In this document: positions 36,448 to 45,751 of the stretch, piece after piece
Position numbering within the stretch: the first letter of the stretch is position 1
Layout of the letters: each line of letters starts with the position of its first letter
Assembly (NCBI RefSeq): GCF_018127965.1
Contig: NZ_CP072350.1
Coordinates: forward strand, 1,116,001 to 1,180,000
Reading direction: 5' to 3'
Length of the DNA stretch: 64,000 bases
From: Prevotella melaninogenica
GTDB taxonomy: Bacteria > Bacteroidota > Bacteroidia > Bacteroidales > Bacteroidaceae
The notes under the pieces: generated by a model
Seen by the model: only the letters and a program-made list of their open reading frames with translations
Database searches by the model: none
Told to the model about the DNA's origin: nothing
Position numbers and translations under genes: made by a program

Positions 36448-37692
36448 ATGAAAAGATTAATAGTTAAAAACATTGGCTTACTTGCTGGTATAGGGCAAGA
36501 AGGAAAGCTATGTCTTAAAGGTAAAGAGATGACAGAACTAAACACGCTGTCCGATGCTTACCTTATTATAGAGGACGGACATTTTGCTGATTACGGTAAG
36601 ATGAGTGATTGCCCACCAGCTTTTGGGAACGAGGAGATTGTTGATGCAGAAGGAGGAACAATTCTCCCTTCATGGTGTGACTCTCATACCCACATTGTCT
36701 TTGCTGGTAGTCGAGAGCAAGAGTTTGTTGACAAGATTCGTGGACTTAGCTATGCAGAAATTGCTAAACGTGGTGGTGGTATCCTTAACTCAGCAGATCG
36801 CCTTCATGAAATGAGTGAAGACGATCTTTATCAACAAGCGATGAAACGTGTTGATGAGATTATTAGAAAAGGAACTGGATGTGTAGAGATAAAAAGTGGA
36901 TATGGACTTAACACGGAAGATGAACTAAAGATGCTCCGTGTTATCCGTCGTATCAAAGAGACAACACAGCTGAAAGTCGTTGCAACATTCCTTGGTGCAC
37001 ATGCTGTTTCGCGTGAATATAAAGGTAGACAAGATGCCTACATTGAGTTAATCATCAACGAAATGATACCCGCTGTGGGTGCTGAGAAATTAGCAGAGTT
37101 CATCGATGTGTTCTGTGACACGGGCTTCTTTACGCCAGAAGAAACCGCACGGATTCTTAAAGCTGGTGCAGCATATGGTATGCGCCCCAAGATACATGCT
37201 GACGAGTTAGAATCATCAGGTGGTGTTGAAGTCGGTGTAGAACATAATGCTCTGTCAGTTGACCACTTAGAGAGTATGACTGAAGAAGAGATTGAGATTC
37301 TGAAGCATAGCGAAACAATGCCGACTGCACTCCCAGGAACCTCCTTCTTCCTTAACCTACCTTTTGCCTTAGGTCGAAAAATGATAGATCAAGGATTACC
37401 ACTTGCCCTTGCAAGCGATTATAACCCTGGCTCTACCCCATCAGGAGACATGAAGTTTATCGTTTCTCTTGGCTGTATCAAGATGCGCTTAATGCCAGCA
37501 GAAGCAATCAACGCCGCAACCTTGAATGGAGCATGTGCGATGGGATTGAGTAAAGAATATGGTTCTATTACACGTGGAAAAGTGGCTAACTTCTTTATTA
37601 CAGACACAATCCCTTCTATAGAATTTATCCCTTACGCTTATACAACCCCTATCGTAAAACGAGTTTTCCTGCAAGGAGAAGAGTATGTATAG
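36448..37692 (+). CDS. hutI: Imidazolonepropionase
   Basis: Zinc/iron amidohydrolase opening 4-imidazolone-5-propanoate to N-formimino-L-glutamate. The 414-residue protein has the metal His pair in WCDSHTHIVFAGSREQEF (about 75-92), TGCVEIKSGYGLN, metal His in ATFLGAHAV and KIHADELESSGG, and a final Asp region LALASDYNPGSTPSGDMKF. Complete. Last gene of the hut cluster; together the four genes take histidine to glutamate plus a C1-folate. Confidence 0.95.
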   Translation: MKRLIVKNIGLLAGIGQEGKLCLKGKEMTELNTLSDAYLIIEDGHFADYGKMSDCPPAFGNEEIVDAEGGTILPSWCDSHTHIVFAGSREQEFVDKIRGLSYAEIAKRGGGILNSADRLHEMSEDDLYQQAMKRVDEIIRKGTGCVEIKSGYGLNTEDELKMLRVIRRIKETTQLKVVATFLGAHAVSREYKGRQDAYIELIINEMIPAVGAEKLAEFIDVFCDTGFFTPEETARILKAGAAYGMRPKIHADELESSGGVEVGVEHNALSVDHLESMTEEEIEILKHSETMPTALPGTSFFLNLPFALGRKMIDQGLPLALASDYNPGSTPSGDMKFIVSLGCIKMRLMPAEAINAATLNGACAMGLSKEYGSITRGKVANFFITDTIPSIEFIPYAYTTPIVKRVFLQGEEYV

Positions 37693-37964
37693 GTAGATTT
37701 AATGGTGCATCATAATAAGTTGAAACTACATTAGTAACATATTGCAAGGTAATCAAGCCTCAACGACACATCTATTGAAAAGGGGGGAACAAGTCATTAT
37801 GACGGTTCTTGCAAAAGATGGAGTGATAAAGTAGACCCTTAGATAATAAGGTACGCGGAGAGCAAAGAGGACTAATAGCTATAGACGGAGATACCTATGG
37901 TATAAAGAGCAACAGAGATGTTCCACACAGGTTTCTGATATCTTTGTCATCTATTTTTCCAATA

Positions 37965-38345
37965 AGAACTGCAGCTATGGTCCTTTGATTCCTCCCTCAT
38001 CGGTGTTATAGTGGGCTACGTATCTTTAAATAAAGCCCTCGTTACCTTCGTGCATCTGTGTGATATTTAAAGTCGCAAGACAAAGAAATATATTGACAAA
38101 AAGATTGAAGAAAAGGCAGGGAAGTGACTTAAAAGTGAGTTATTTTAACGCTTACATAAGTTACTTGTTATCAAATAGTTACCAGAGGGAGCTTTTAAAA
38201 GGTGCTTAACAAGGGTCCAAAAGGGCGTTAGTTAGACCTCAAAAGGGCATCTTTTGCAAGCCAATTAGGCGTTTATAGCAAGCCGTTTAGTGATCTTTAC
38301 AAAATCGGTATGTGAAAAATTCAGACATTATTGCCTTTGTTTAGT
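37965..38345 (-). repeat. Long interspersed element L-B, copy 2 (contains family A copy A7 at 38191-38300)
   Basis: Aligns with 29860-30300 but lacks the family C insertion, giving an apparent empty site near 38027-38033. It fills the middle of the 779-base convergent gap between hutI and rpsP. 37693-37964 holds nothing I recognise, and the rpsP terminator lies at the right end. Confidence 0.75.
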
Positions 38346-38410
38346 AAGACAATAATGCCTTATTTATGTGGGAATGTTTACCGTATTGTAACACTTTTGA
38401 ATCTATCACA

Positions 38411-38449
38411 AATAAAAAGTCCATAAACTCTTGAAGAGTCTATGGACTT
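38411..38449 (-). terminator. Terminator of rpsP
   Basis: Stem AAGTCCATAAACTC / GAGTCTATGGACTT (one mismatch) with a TTGAA loop; on the reverse strand it is followed by TTTTATT. It lies 23 bases past the rpsP stop. Confidence 0.88.
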
Positions 38450-38471
38450 ATGCTTTAATTGCGAGCGAGGA

Positions 38472-39023
38472 TTATGCCTCTGCTGGTGCCTCCTCTGCAG
38501 GAGCCTCAGAAGTAGTATCCTCAGCAGCCTGTGCTGCCTCAGCCTCAGCCTGTGCTGCAACGGCAGCAGCCTTCTTGTCTGCAACCTTCTTAGCAATAGC
38601 CTCGTTAACCTTCTTCTCAGCCTCGAGGTTCTGAGCAGCAGCAGCCTTCTTCGCGTCGGTTACCTTCTTCTCAACAGCCTCTGTAGCTGCAACCTTAGCC
38701 TGCTTCCAAGCATCAAACTTCTGCTGGCATGCAGCCTCGTCGAATGCGCCCTTCTTAACACCACCACGGAGGTGCTTCATCATGTAAACGCCCTCACCCT
38801 TAAGGATGTTACGAGCAGTGTCTGTTGGCTGAGCACCTGTCTCAACCCAGTAAAGAGCACGATCAAAATTCAAATCTACTGTGGCTGGATTGGTGTTAGG
38901 GTTATAAGTACCAATCTTCTCAGTAAACTTACCATCACGTGGTGCACGAGCGTCAGCGATTACGATGCTGTAGAAAGCATAGTTCTTACGACCACCGCGC
39001 TGCAATCTGATTTTTGTTGCCAT
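38472..39023 (-). CDS. rpsP: 30S ribosomal protein S16 with long C-terminal tail
   Basis: Small-subunit protein. The first 80-90 residues are canonical S16 ([20 protein letters not shown], then [12 protein letters not shown] and [21 protein letters not shown]). The remaining 90 are Ala/Lys/Glu-rich, probably helical or disordered, ending [11 protein letters not shown]. Most bacterial S16 proteins are 75-90 residues; extended tails are common in Bacteroidetes. Single gene with its own consensus promoter, a perfect leader hairpin and a terminator, not in the usual rpsP-rimM-trmD-rplS operon. Confidence 0.95.
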   Translation of the reverse strand: MATKIRLQRGGRKNYAFYSIVIADARAPRDGKFTEKIGTYNPNTNPATVDLNFDRALYWVETGAQPTDTARNILKGEGVYMMKHLRGGVKKGAFDEAACQQKFDAWKQAKVAATEAVEKKVTDAKKAAAAQNLEAEKKVNEAIAKKVADKKAAAVAAQAEAEAAQAAEDTTSEAPAEEAPAEA

Positions 39024-39060
39024 AATTCTTTAATAAATATTTTAAAGGTTTGAATTTAAT

Positions 39061-39079
39061 GCTGTCATCTCGTGACAGC
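39061..39079 (-). promoter_or_regulatory. Perfect hairpin in the rpsP 5' leader
   Basis: GCTGTCA / TGACAGC, 7 bp around a 5-base loop. It lies just downstream of the predicted transcription start and about 38 bases before the ATG. It may be an autoregulatory S16 binding site or a stability element; no homologous leader is known to me. Confidence 0.55.
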
Positions 39080-39084
39080 GACTG

Positions 39085-39116
39085 CAAAATTACTTCTTTT
39101 TTTTCTAACAGCCAAA
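39085..39116 (-). promoter_or_regulatory. Promoter of rpsP
   Basis: Reverse-strand TTTG (39116-39113), 20-base spacer, TAatTTTG (39092-39085): an exact match to the Bacteroidetes consensus. Confidence 0.85.
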
Positions 39117-39214
39117 TAATCTGATGATTATATTAATGCCACAACGATTATTTCTCGTACTGCTACGGCTTTTTTATAAAAGCATTTCAAGATTTGATAG
39201 CTTTCAATACTAAA

Positions 39215-40009
39215 TTATCTTACAGTAATATGGAAACAACCCTGATGCTTCTCATGCTTTATGAAGCATCGTCCTTGTGAACGTAAGTCGTTAAGCACTT
39301 CACTTAAAACCCATTTAAGAGTATCATTTGTCACAGGACGAGTAACTGAAGCATATTTATTGTAAGCAATATCAAAGGTTGTACCATACAAGTGGCAGCT
39401 ATTCTCTGTTGCATTATGATTATGCCGACGAAGTTTCTCAACATCTTCCTTTGTTCTCAATACGCTTGAAACTAAAAGTTTATTGATAGGAACTCCCTTT
39501 GTCTGCAAGCTATCCATAAAGTTACGGGCAATATCTTGAAGTAAGATAGCAGCACGTGGCACAAGGTATGGTATGCTACTATTCAACTTCTTCATATTAT
39601 AATATGGATTACTACCAACATATACCAACTCACTCTTACGTTTCTCAGCATCAGCACGATCAGCAACAGGCTTCACACCATAACGCAACGCAGCTTCAAG
39701 TTGCTGTGGCTGCGAATCAGGGAAGCTCTCTTCATAATCTCTTACACCAACGATTCTGTTTTTCTTCTGTAATCCATCTGATGTAAAGAAATGAGACATC
39801 TTAACATTACTTGGAGTTGATTGAGCTTTAATCTTAGCTGAGTCAACTTTTTCCATGACATGCGTGCTATCACCATCAACTTTGGATAATGCTTTCATCC
39901 TATCATGAGCGATAGACGGAAACAGTAACCTTATGAGGGCTAAAAGAAAAGTTATAGCAATGAAGCCCAATAAAAAACGATTCTTTGTTATCTTCTTTTT
40001 TTGTTTCAT
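39215..40009 (-). CDS. DUF5715 family protein, peptidase M15-like
   Basis: 264 residues with one N-terminal membrane segment (FLLGFIAITFLLALIRLLFP, about 12-31), so anchored in the inner membrane or exported. The C-terminal half shows an M15/VanY-like zinc pattern: SSVLRTKEDVEKLRRHNHNA, then SCHLYGTTFDIAY (His and Asp ligands in HxxxxxxD) and a last His in GCFHITVR. The family is annotated DUF5715 in Prevotella; a D,D- or L,D-carboxypeptidase role in peptidoglycan is inference. It is about 200 bases downstream of rpsP on the opposite side and divergent from phoH. Confidence 0.75.
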   Translation of the reverse strand: MKQKKKITKNRFLLGFIAITFLLALIRLLFPSIAHDRMKALSKVDGDSTHVMEKVDSAKIKAQSTPSNVKMSHFFTSDGLQKKNRIVGVRDYEESFPDSQPQQLEAALRYGVKPVADRADAEKRKSELVYVGSNPYYNMKKLNSSIPYLVPRAAILLQDIARNFMDSLQTKGVPINKLLVSSVLRTKEDVEKLRRHNHNATENSCHLYGTTFDIAYNKYASVTRPVTNDTLKWVLSEVLNDLRSQGRCFIKHEKHQGCFHITVR

Positions 40010-40117
40010 TGATACAAAGGTAATAAGTTTTTGTTGATTGCGAATTATGAATTAAGAATAATTTGTAAGTATCATTATTTTATAGTAACTTTGCGAACAA
40101 ATATAAAGTAGAAAAAA

Positions 40118-41065
40118 TTGATAGAGAAGCATATAGTTCTTGAAGATATAGACCCAGTAGTCTTCTATGGGGTTGGCAATGGTCACCTCCAAATGATAAA
40201 ATCACTCTTCCCTAAGTTGAGAATTGTTGCAAGAGACAATGTTATTCGCATCTTAGGTGATGAGGAAGAGATGGTAAAGATTGAAGAAGACATTGAAACC
40301 ATGCGTAAGCATGTGGAGCGGTATAACACCATTACAGAAGAGGACATCCTTGATATCGTGAAAGGTCGTAAGACCAAAGCTGATGCGGTAAAGGACGTCC
40401 TTGTTTATTCTGTATCGGGCAGACCTATCAAAGGTCGTTCGGAGCATCAGCAGCAACTGATTGATGCCTTCGAGAAAAACGATATGATATTTGCAGTTGG
40501 ACCAGCGGGAACGGGTAAGACCTATCTCAGTATTGCCTTGGCTGTTAAGGCACTCAAAGAGAAAGCTGCAAAGAAGATTATCTTATCACGCCCAGCCGTT
40601 GAAGCTGGTGAGAAACTTGGATTCCTTCCAGGTGATATGAAGGATAAGATTGACCCCTATCTGCAACCACTTTATGACGCTTTAGAGGACATGATTCCTG
40701 CTGTAAAGCTACAGGATATGATGGATAAACATATCATTCAGATTGCTCCATTGGCATTCATGCGAGGACGAACACTGAGTGATGCTGTAGTAATCCTTGA
40801 CGAAGCACAGAATACAACACCAGCACAAATCCGTATGTTCTTAACACGTATGGGCTGGAATACAAAGATGGTTATCACAGGTGACTTGACTCAGATTGAC
40901 CTCCCTCATGCAGAGAAGAGCGGATTAAAGGAAGCACTTTCTATTCTAAATGGTGTGGATGGTATCTCGGTCATCAATCTGGATAAAAAAGACATTGTAA
41001 GACACAAATTAGTTACGCGTATCGTGAACGCATACGAAGCACACGATAAAGCTAACAAGAGATAG
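40118..41065 (+). CDS. PhoH family ATPase
   Basis: Cytosolic P-loop ATPase related to the phosphate-starvation protein PhoH and linked to RNA/ribosome metabolism. The 315-residue protein has an N-terminal KH-like domain and a helicase-like core: Walker A VGPAGTGKTYLSI (about 129-141), AVEAGEKLGFLPGDMKDK and Walker B VVILDEAQNTTPAQ. The likely start is TTG at 40118, about 26 bases after a TAacTTTG box (40085-40092). The first ATG comes 26 codons later inside conserved sequence. 21 bases upstream of purC, so probably co-transcribed. Confidence 0.88.
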   Translation: MIEKHIVLEDIDPVVFYGVGNGHLQMIKSLFPKLRIVARDNVIRILGDEEEMVKIEEDIETMRKHVERYNTITEEDILDIVKGRKTKADAVKDVLVYSVSGRPIKGRSEHQQQLIDAFEKNDMIFAVGPAGTGKTYLSIALAVKALKEKAAKKIILSRPAVEAGEKLGFLPGDMKDKIDPYLQPLYDALEDMIPAVKLQDMMDKHIIQIAPLAFMRGRTLSDAVVILDEAQNTTPAQIRMFLTRMGWNTKMVITGDLTQIDLPHAEKSGLKEALSILNGVDGISVINLDKKDIVRHKLVTRIVNAYEAHDKANKR

Positions 41066-41086
41066 GACTCTATAAACATAAAAACA

Positions 41087-42037
41087 ATGAAAGCATTAAC
41101 AAAAACTGAATTCCATTTCGATGGACAGAAGAGTGTGTATCACGGCAAAGTACGTGATGTGTATGACATCAACGACGATCTTATCGTCATGGTAGCTACC
41201 GACCGAATCTCAGCATTCGATGTCGTACTGCCTAAAGGAATACCGTTCAAAGGACAGGTTTTGAACCAGATTGCTGCCAAGTTCCTTGACCTGACAACAG
41301 ACATCTGTCCTAACTGGAAGTTGGCTACTCCTGACCCAATGGTAACCGTTGGTCTGAAGTGTGAAGGCTTTCGTGTTGAAATGATTATCCGTTCAATCCT
41401 TACAGGTTCTGCATGGCGTGCCTACAAGGACGGATGTCGCGAGATTTGTGGCGTAAAACTCCCTGATGGTATGCGTGAGAACGAGCGTTTCCCTGAGCCA
41501 ATCGTAACTCCAACTACTAAGGCTGACGAAGGTCACGACATGAACATCTCTAAGGAAGAGATTATTGAGCAGGGTATTGTTTCTGCAGAAGACTATGCAA
41601 TCATTGAAGACTGGACACGCAAACTCTTTGCACGTGGTCAGGAGATTGCTGCAAAGCAGGGCTTGATACTCGTTGATACAAAGTATGAGTTCGGCAAGCG
41701 TGATGGTCAGTGCTACCTCATTGATGAGATTCACACACCAGACTCAAGCCGCTACTTCTATGCAGAAGGTTATGAGGAGAAACTTGAGAAGGGTGAACCA
41801 CAGAAGCAGCTTTCTAAGGAATTCCTTCGTCAGTGGCTTATCGAGCACAACTTTATGAATGAGCCAGGACAGACCATGCCTGAGATTACAGATGAATATG
41901 CTGAGACAGTTAGCGACCGTTATATCGAGCTTTACGAGCATATCACAGGCGAAAAGTTTGACAAGGCTGTTGAAGATGGCGATATTGCTGCACGCATCGA
42001 GAAGAATGTAAAGCAATATCTGGCTTCAAGAAAGTAA
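41087..42037 (+). CDS. purC: Phosphoribosylaminoimidazole-succinocarboxamide synthase (SAICAR synthetase)
   Basis: ATP-dependent ligation of aspartate to CAIR in purine synthesis. The 316-residue protein has [20 protein letters not shown] (about 20-39), [30 protein letters not shown] and [13 protein letters not shown] with [14 protein letters not shown]. It is longer than the E. coli enzyme (237), as in the fungal-like and Bacteroidetes group. Complete. Between phoH and menG on the plus strand. Confidence 0.95.
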   Translation: MKALTKTEFHFDGQKSVYHGKVRDVYDINDDLIVMVATDRISAFDVVLPKGIPFKGQVLNQIAAKFLDLTTDICPNWKLATPDPMVTVGLKCEGFRVEMIIRSILTGSAWRAYKDGCREICGVKLPDGMRENERFPEPIVTPTTKADEGHDMNISKEEIIEQGIVSAEDYAIIEDWTRKLFARGQEIAAKQGLILVDTKYEFGKRDGQCYLIDEIHTPDSSRYFYAEGYEEKLEKGEPQKQLSKEFLRQWLIEHNFMNEPGQTMPEITDEYAETVSDRYIELYEHITGEKFDKAVEDGDIAARIEKNVKQYLASRK

Positions 42038-42051
42038 AATGATAAATACAA

Positions 42052-42165
42052 ATTCATATTTCTAAGTTCTTAATTCTGATTAGAACTATTCGCTGATAAA
42101 CAACATAACATCAAAGAATAGTAATCATAATTAAGAATTTAGAATTATGGATTATGAATTAAAAC
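42052..42165 (+). other. Imperfect inverted repeat upstream of menG
   Basis: TTCTAAGTTCTTAATT and AATTAAGAATTTAGAA pair at 15 of 16 bases across about 75 bases. It is AT-rich and of a word type repeated elsewhere (24233-24275). Function unknown. Confidence 0.4.
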
Positions 42166-42171
42166 AAGAAT

Positions 42172-42906
42172 ATGTACGAGCAGGAAAAGATTAAGCCCTA
42201 TGATGGAGAGGGCGAGAAAGGAAAACTAATAGAAGAGATGTTTGATAACATCGCACCAACTTATGACACCCTAAATCATCGTCTTTCTGGAAATATTGAT
42301 AAGGGGTGGCGTAAGAAAGCTATTCGTCAGTTGCAGCCTTTCCGTCCAAAGCAGATGCTTGACATTGCTACAGGTACTGGCGACTTTGCCATTCTTGCAG
42401 CTAAAGAGCTGAAGCCAGAACATCTTATCGGTGCAGATATTTCTGAAGGTATGATGGCTATCGGTCGTGAGAAAGTAAAAGCTGCAGGACTAAGTGATGT
42501 CATTTCGTTTCAGAAGGAAGACTGTCTTAACCTTTCTTTTCCCGACAATACGTTTGATGCTGTGACAGCTGCATTCGGTATTCGTAACTTCCAGAACCTT
42601 GATAAGGGACTTGCTGAGATTTGCCGTGTACTGAAGAAGGGTGGACACCTGAGCATTGTAGAGCTGACAACACCTGTTAAGTTCCCAATGAAACAACTTT
42701 TCCGCATCTATTCTAACACATTCTTGCTGAACTATGCTAAGTTTATCTCAAAAGATAAAAGTGCATACGAATACCTTAACAAGACTGTTGAGGCTTTCCC
42801 ACAAGGCGAAAAGATGATGGAGATATTCCAAAAATCAGGCTTTGCGAAAAGCTCTTTCCGCCGATTGACATTCGGTATCTGTACAATGTATTTTGCAGAG
42901 AAATAG
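42172..42906 (+). CDS. menG: Demethylmenaquinone / 2-polyprenyl-benzoquinol methyltransferase
   Basis: SAM-dependent C-methylation that completes menaquinone (UbiE/MenG family). The 244-residue protein has [20 protein letters not shown] (about 24-43), SAM motif [38 protein letters not shown] and the family C-terminus. Since Prevotella uses menaquinone, MenG activity is the likely one. Its neighbours purC and aroE belong to other pathways, so this is a mixed biosynthetic run. Confidence 0.93.
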   Translation: MYEQEKIKPYDGEGEKGKLIEEMFDNIAPTYDTLNHRLSGNIDKGWRKKAIRQLQPFRPKQMLDIATGTGDFAILAAKELKPEHLIGADISEGMMAIGREKVKAAGLSDVISFQKEDCLNLSFPDNTFDAVTAAFGIRNFQNLDKGLAEICRVLKKGGHLSIVELTTPVKFPMKQLFRIYSNTFLLNYAKFISKDKSAYEYLNKTVEAFPQGEKMMEIFQKSGFAKSSFRRLTFGICTMYFAEK

Positions 42907-43146
42907 GATTCTTCTGAGATATTGACTTACAAAACCTAATATGACAGAGAGAAAATATTAGACACATTATCATAATGGTTTTGATTTCATTTTCTTGTCA
43001 CATTTAACACTTCAAGTTAAACAAGTGTGATACAGAGCATTAAGCAACCGATTTGAATGACAGAAGTGACAGGAAAGTTCGTTTGTAAGTAGAATATCGT
43101 TCGATGTAACGGATGGATAAAATAATTTATAGAACAAGGTAAAGAT

Positions 43147-43899
43147 ATGGACAAGTACGGACTAATTGGCTACCCATTAGGGCATTCTTTCTCTATTGGC
43201 TATTTCAATGAGAAATTCGAGAACGAACACATCAATGCCCAATATATCAACTTTGAAATTCCATCTATAGAGGATTTCAAAGAGGTAATTGATGCTAATC
43301 CTCAATTACGTGGACTGAATGTGACCATTCCTTATAAGGAGCAGGTAATTCCTTATCTTGATAGTCTTAGTCCAGAAGCTAAAGCTATTGGTGCTGTAAA
43401 TGTTATTCGTGTCACCCACAAAGGTAATAAAACTATACTTAAAGGCTTCAATAGCGATGTGATTGGCTTCACACGTAGTATTGAACCTTTACTTGAACGC
43501 CACCATAAGAAGGCACTTATCCTCGGAACTGGGGGTGCATCAAAGGCTATCAACTATGGGCTAAAGTCGCTCGGACTGGAAACGAAGTTCGTATCACGTA
43601 CAAAACGAGCTGAAGTTTTAACCTACGAAGAAATAACTCCTGAGATTATTCGTGAGTATAATGTGATTGTTAATTGTACTCCACTCGGCATGTACCCCAA
43701 TACGGAAGTATGCCCATCGCTTCCATACGAGGCTATGGACAGCCACACACTACTCTACGACCTACTATATAACCCTGATGAAACCTTATTTATGACAAAA
43801 GGGCGTGAGCATGGAGCTATTGTAAAGAATGGTCTTGAAATGCTTCTTCTACAGGCTTTCGCAAGCTGGGAGTTTTGGGAAGGAGAAGAACAGAAATAA
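43147..43899 (+). CDS. aroE: Shikimate dehydrogenase
   Basis: NADPH-dependent reduction of 3-dehydroshikimate in aromatic amino-acid synthesis. The 250-residue protein begins YGLIGYPLGHSFSIGYFNEK (substrate Ser pair). It contains the catalytic Lys in LNVTIPYKEQVIPY (about 58-71), the NADP loop LILGTGGASKAINYGL, and the late Gln region NGLEMLLLQAFASWEFW. Short but complete. 240 bases after menG, and followed by a terminator. Confidence 0.92.
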   Translation: MDKYGLIGYPLGHSFSIGYFNEKFENEHINAQYINFEIPSIEDFKEVIDANPQLRGLNVTIPYKEQVIPYLDSLSPEAKAIGAVNVIRVTHKGNKTILKGFNSDVIGFTRSIEPLLERHHKKALILGTGGASKAINYGLKSLGLETKFVSRTKRAEVLTYEEITPEIIREYNVIVNCTPLGMYPNTEVCPSLPYEAMDSHTLLYDLLYNPDETLFMTKGREHGAIVKNGLEMLLLQAFASWEFWEGEEQK

Positions 43900-44015
43900 A
43901 ACTGATTCATCCGGAAATATGGAGTAATCAACTAAAATCCTTATATAATAAGGTAAATCTTATCACTCTAAATTACTGAAGACCCATAAAACTTTCTGAA
44001 AGGAGATGAGGAATG

Positions 44016-44050
44016 AGGAGGAAAGATTAAGCAAATCTTTCCTCCTTATT
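44016..44050 (+). terminator. Terminator of aroE
   Basis: 13-bp perfect stem AGGAGGAAAGATT / AATCTTTCCTCCT with a 5-base loop, then TATTTAAT. Confidence 0.75.
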
Positions 44051-44109
44051 TAATATAGGGAAAACTCATCGTCATCTCCCCTACTCATTTGAAAAGAGAT
44101 TGGTACAAG

Positions 44110-44300
44110 AGCATTTGTCCTAATTTTTCACTCCTTATTTTTAAGAACATGCTCTTTTAGCTTCTAAAAGACGCCCAATAAGCTTGCAAAAGATGCCCTT
44201 TTGAGGTCTTACTAACGCCCTTTTGAAGTCCAATTAAGCACCTTTTACTTTCGAGTTTTACAAGTAACTGACTCTCTGCGAGTTACAAGCGTGTCAAAAA
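44110..44300 (+). repeat. Family A interspersed repeat, copy A8 (forward)
   Basis: Core 44147-44250: ACATGCTCTTTTAGCTTC, AAAAGACGCCCAATAAGC, AAAAGATGCCCTTTTGAGG, ACTAACGCCCTTTTGAAG, CAATTAAGCACCTTTT. The left flank contains TTTGTCCTAATTTTTCAC, shared with copies A3, A6 and A7. It is in the 520-base convergent gap between aroE and the FMN/FeS gene; the rest is the aroE terminator and AT-rich sequence. Confidence 0.85.
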
Positions 44301-44419
44301 GAGGTGATTTTTGACCATTTAAAGGGGGAAATTAGCAACATAATGTCAATATTTTTCACAATAGATACTACTCCCAAACTATTTACTTAAAGATGGATGT
44401 GGGCTGTTTTATTCCTACA

Positions 44420-45505
44420 CTACACCCACTTTGTAACCTTAGTTGTAGGCAACTTTAATAGACTTCCCATTGGACAGACAAAGCGACAATAAGGACGTGG
44501 CACAAAGAATGACAGCAAGATAAACACAACAGCTATCAGAATAATTACCCAAGCTGCAGATTTGAATATAAAAGCTACAAACAATTCATAATCCATCCAC
44601 TGTGACCAAACACCTGCAAGCATCAAGATCATCAATACCCAAAACAATAGTTTACGGAAATGTTCAAGATATTGTACAGTTTGTTTGCTCATCTTCAACT
44701 TATTATGATTTGTCATTCCCGCCAACTCTTGTACAGAGCCTAACGGACAAACATGTGTACAATAGTAATTCTTCTTACCAAAAAGGGGATAAATGAAGGC
44801 TGTTATCAACATAATGATAGGAATCAATGATATCCATACATTCATACCACCAGACATGAAACCAACAAGAACAGACCATGAAATAAATGTTCCTCCCCAT
44901 AAGCCTAAAACCACAAAATTCAATAAGAGCTGGAAGACACGATAACGCTTGTTCTTAACAAACAAAGGAATAATAGCTGCCATAAGAACAACAATAAAAC
45001 CAATTATCGTCTTTGCTCGTAAGTCCAGTCTATCAAAGAATGAAGTCTCTTTCACATTCTTAGCCGCATACTGTAAACCAGCCTTCATATTTCCAATAAT
45101 AGCATTTGAAGAGTAAGTGGCCCCAGTTACGCCATCAACCTTCATAGCCAACGCCTGTTCGGTCGTTTTACCATTCCAACGATTTAATAATTCACTGGCT
45201 TCTTGGAAGAATTCGGGGGTCTCAGAATTATGTAATGCCTTTACCTGCTGAACCTTTCCCTTCTTAAGATAAATCTCTAAAGGAACTGCGCCTCCAAAGC
45301 CCTTTACATCCTTTGCTAAATAAGTGGTATTGATAACAACCCTACCATCATCTAATGTACGAAGGGTATCTATCTTGGTTTTTGTTTCCTTGTTATCATT
45401 ACTAAACACACGATTACCCAATAGTTTTCCATCACGTTGTACTGCCGCAACTGCCAAAACCAATATGCAGGCTAATAACAAAAATAATTGTTGAAGTTTC
45501 TTCAT
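44420..45505 (-). CDS. FMN-binding and 4Fe-4S membrane protein (NosR/NapH-like)
   Basis: Predicted inner-membrane electron-transfer protein. From the ATG at 45505 it has 361 residues: a signal-anchor (LQQLFLLLACILVLAVAAV), an external FMN-binding domain with the flavinylation motif VDGVTGATYSSNAI (about 120-133), several membrane helices (TIIGFIVVLMAAIIPLFV, and more), and two CxxxCP cluster motifs, CTHVCPLGS and CRFVCPMGS, the latter near the C-terminus. This arrangement matches the RnfG-like domain fused to a NapH/NosR-like polyferredoxin. Its donor and acceptor are unknown. The upstream frame to 45622 lacks protein character. Confidence 0.8.
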   Translation of the reverse strand: MKKLQQLFLLLACILVLAVAAVQRDGKLLGNRVFSNDNKETKTKIDTLRTLDDGRVVINTTYLAKDVKGFGGAVPLEIYLKKGKVQQVKALHNSETPEFFQEASELLNRWNGKTTEQALAMKVDGVTGATYSSNAIIGNMKAGLQYAAKNVKETSFFDRLDLRAKTIIGFIVVLMAAIIPLFVKNKRYRVFQLLLNFVVLGLWGGTFISWSVLVGFMSGGMNVWISLIPIIMLITAFIYPLFGKKNYYCTHVCPLGSVQELAGMTNHNKLKMSKQTVQYLEHFRKLLFWVLMILMLAGVWSQWMDYELFVAFIFKSAAWVIILIAVVFILLSFFVPRPYCRFVCPMGSLLKLPTTKVTKWV

Positions 45506-45637
45506 TAAACTGATACATCTTTTTATTCTGGGAAATGCAAAAATACAAATAAATATCGAAACCAACCTAATGTGAGATACAGATAATTGAACTTTTTTAT
45601 ACTTTAACTTTATTAACATCAAAATATTAGATTTTAT

Positions 45638-45668
45638 TTTGCCTCCTCACGGCTTTTTCCTATATTTG
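45638..45668 (+). promoter_or_regulatory. Promoter of the glycine cleavage operon
   Basis: TTTG at 45638-45641, a 19-base spacer and TAtaTTTG at 45661-45668. The leader to the gcvT ATG is about 75 bases. No glycine-riboswitch pattern was recognised in it. Confidence 0.8.
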
Positions 45669-45751
45669 CAATCAGACTTTGCAAATAGGTCTACCTAAGC
45701 ATATACTTACAAGCTACCAAACGAAGAACCAAACTTATAAACCTAAACAAT

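Noticed and set aside
38431..39053. Leu/Cys/Ala-rich plus-strand reading frames over the S16 gene
   Set aside because: They are complementary-strand shadows of the Ala/Lys-rich S16 tail.
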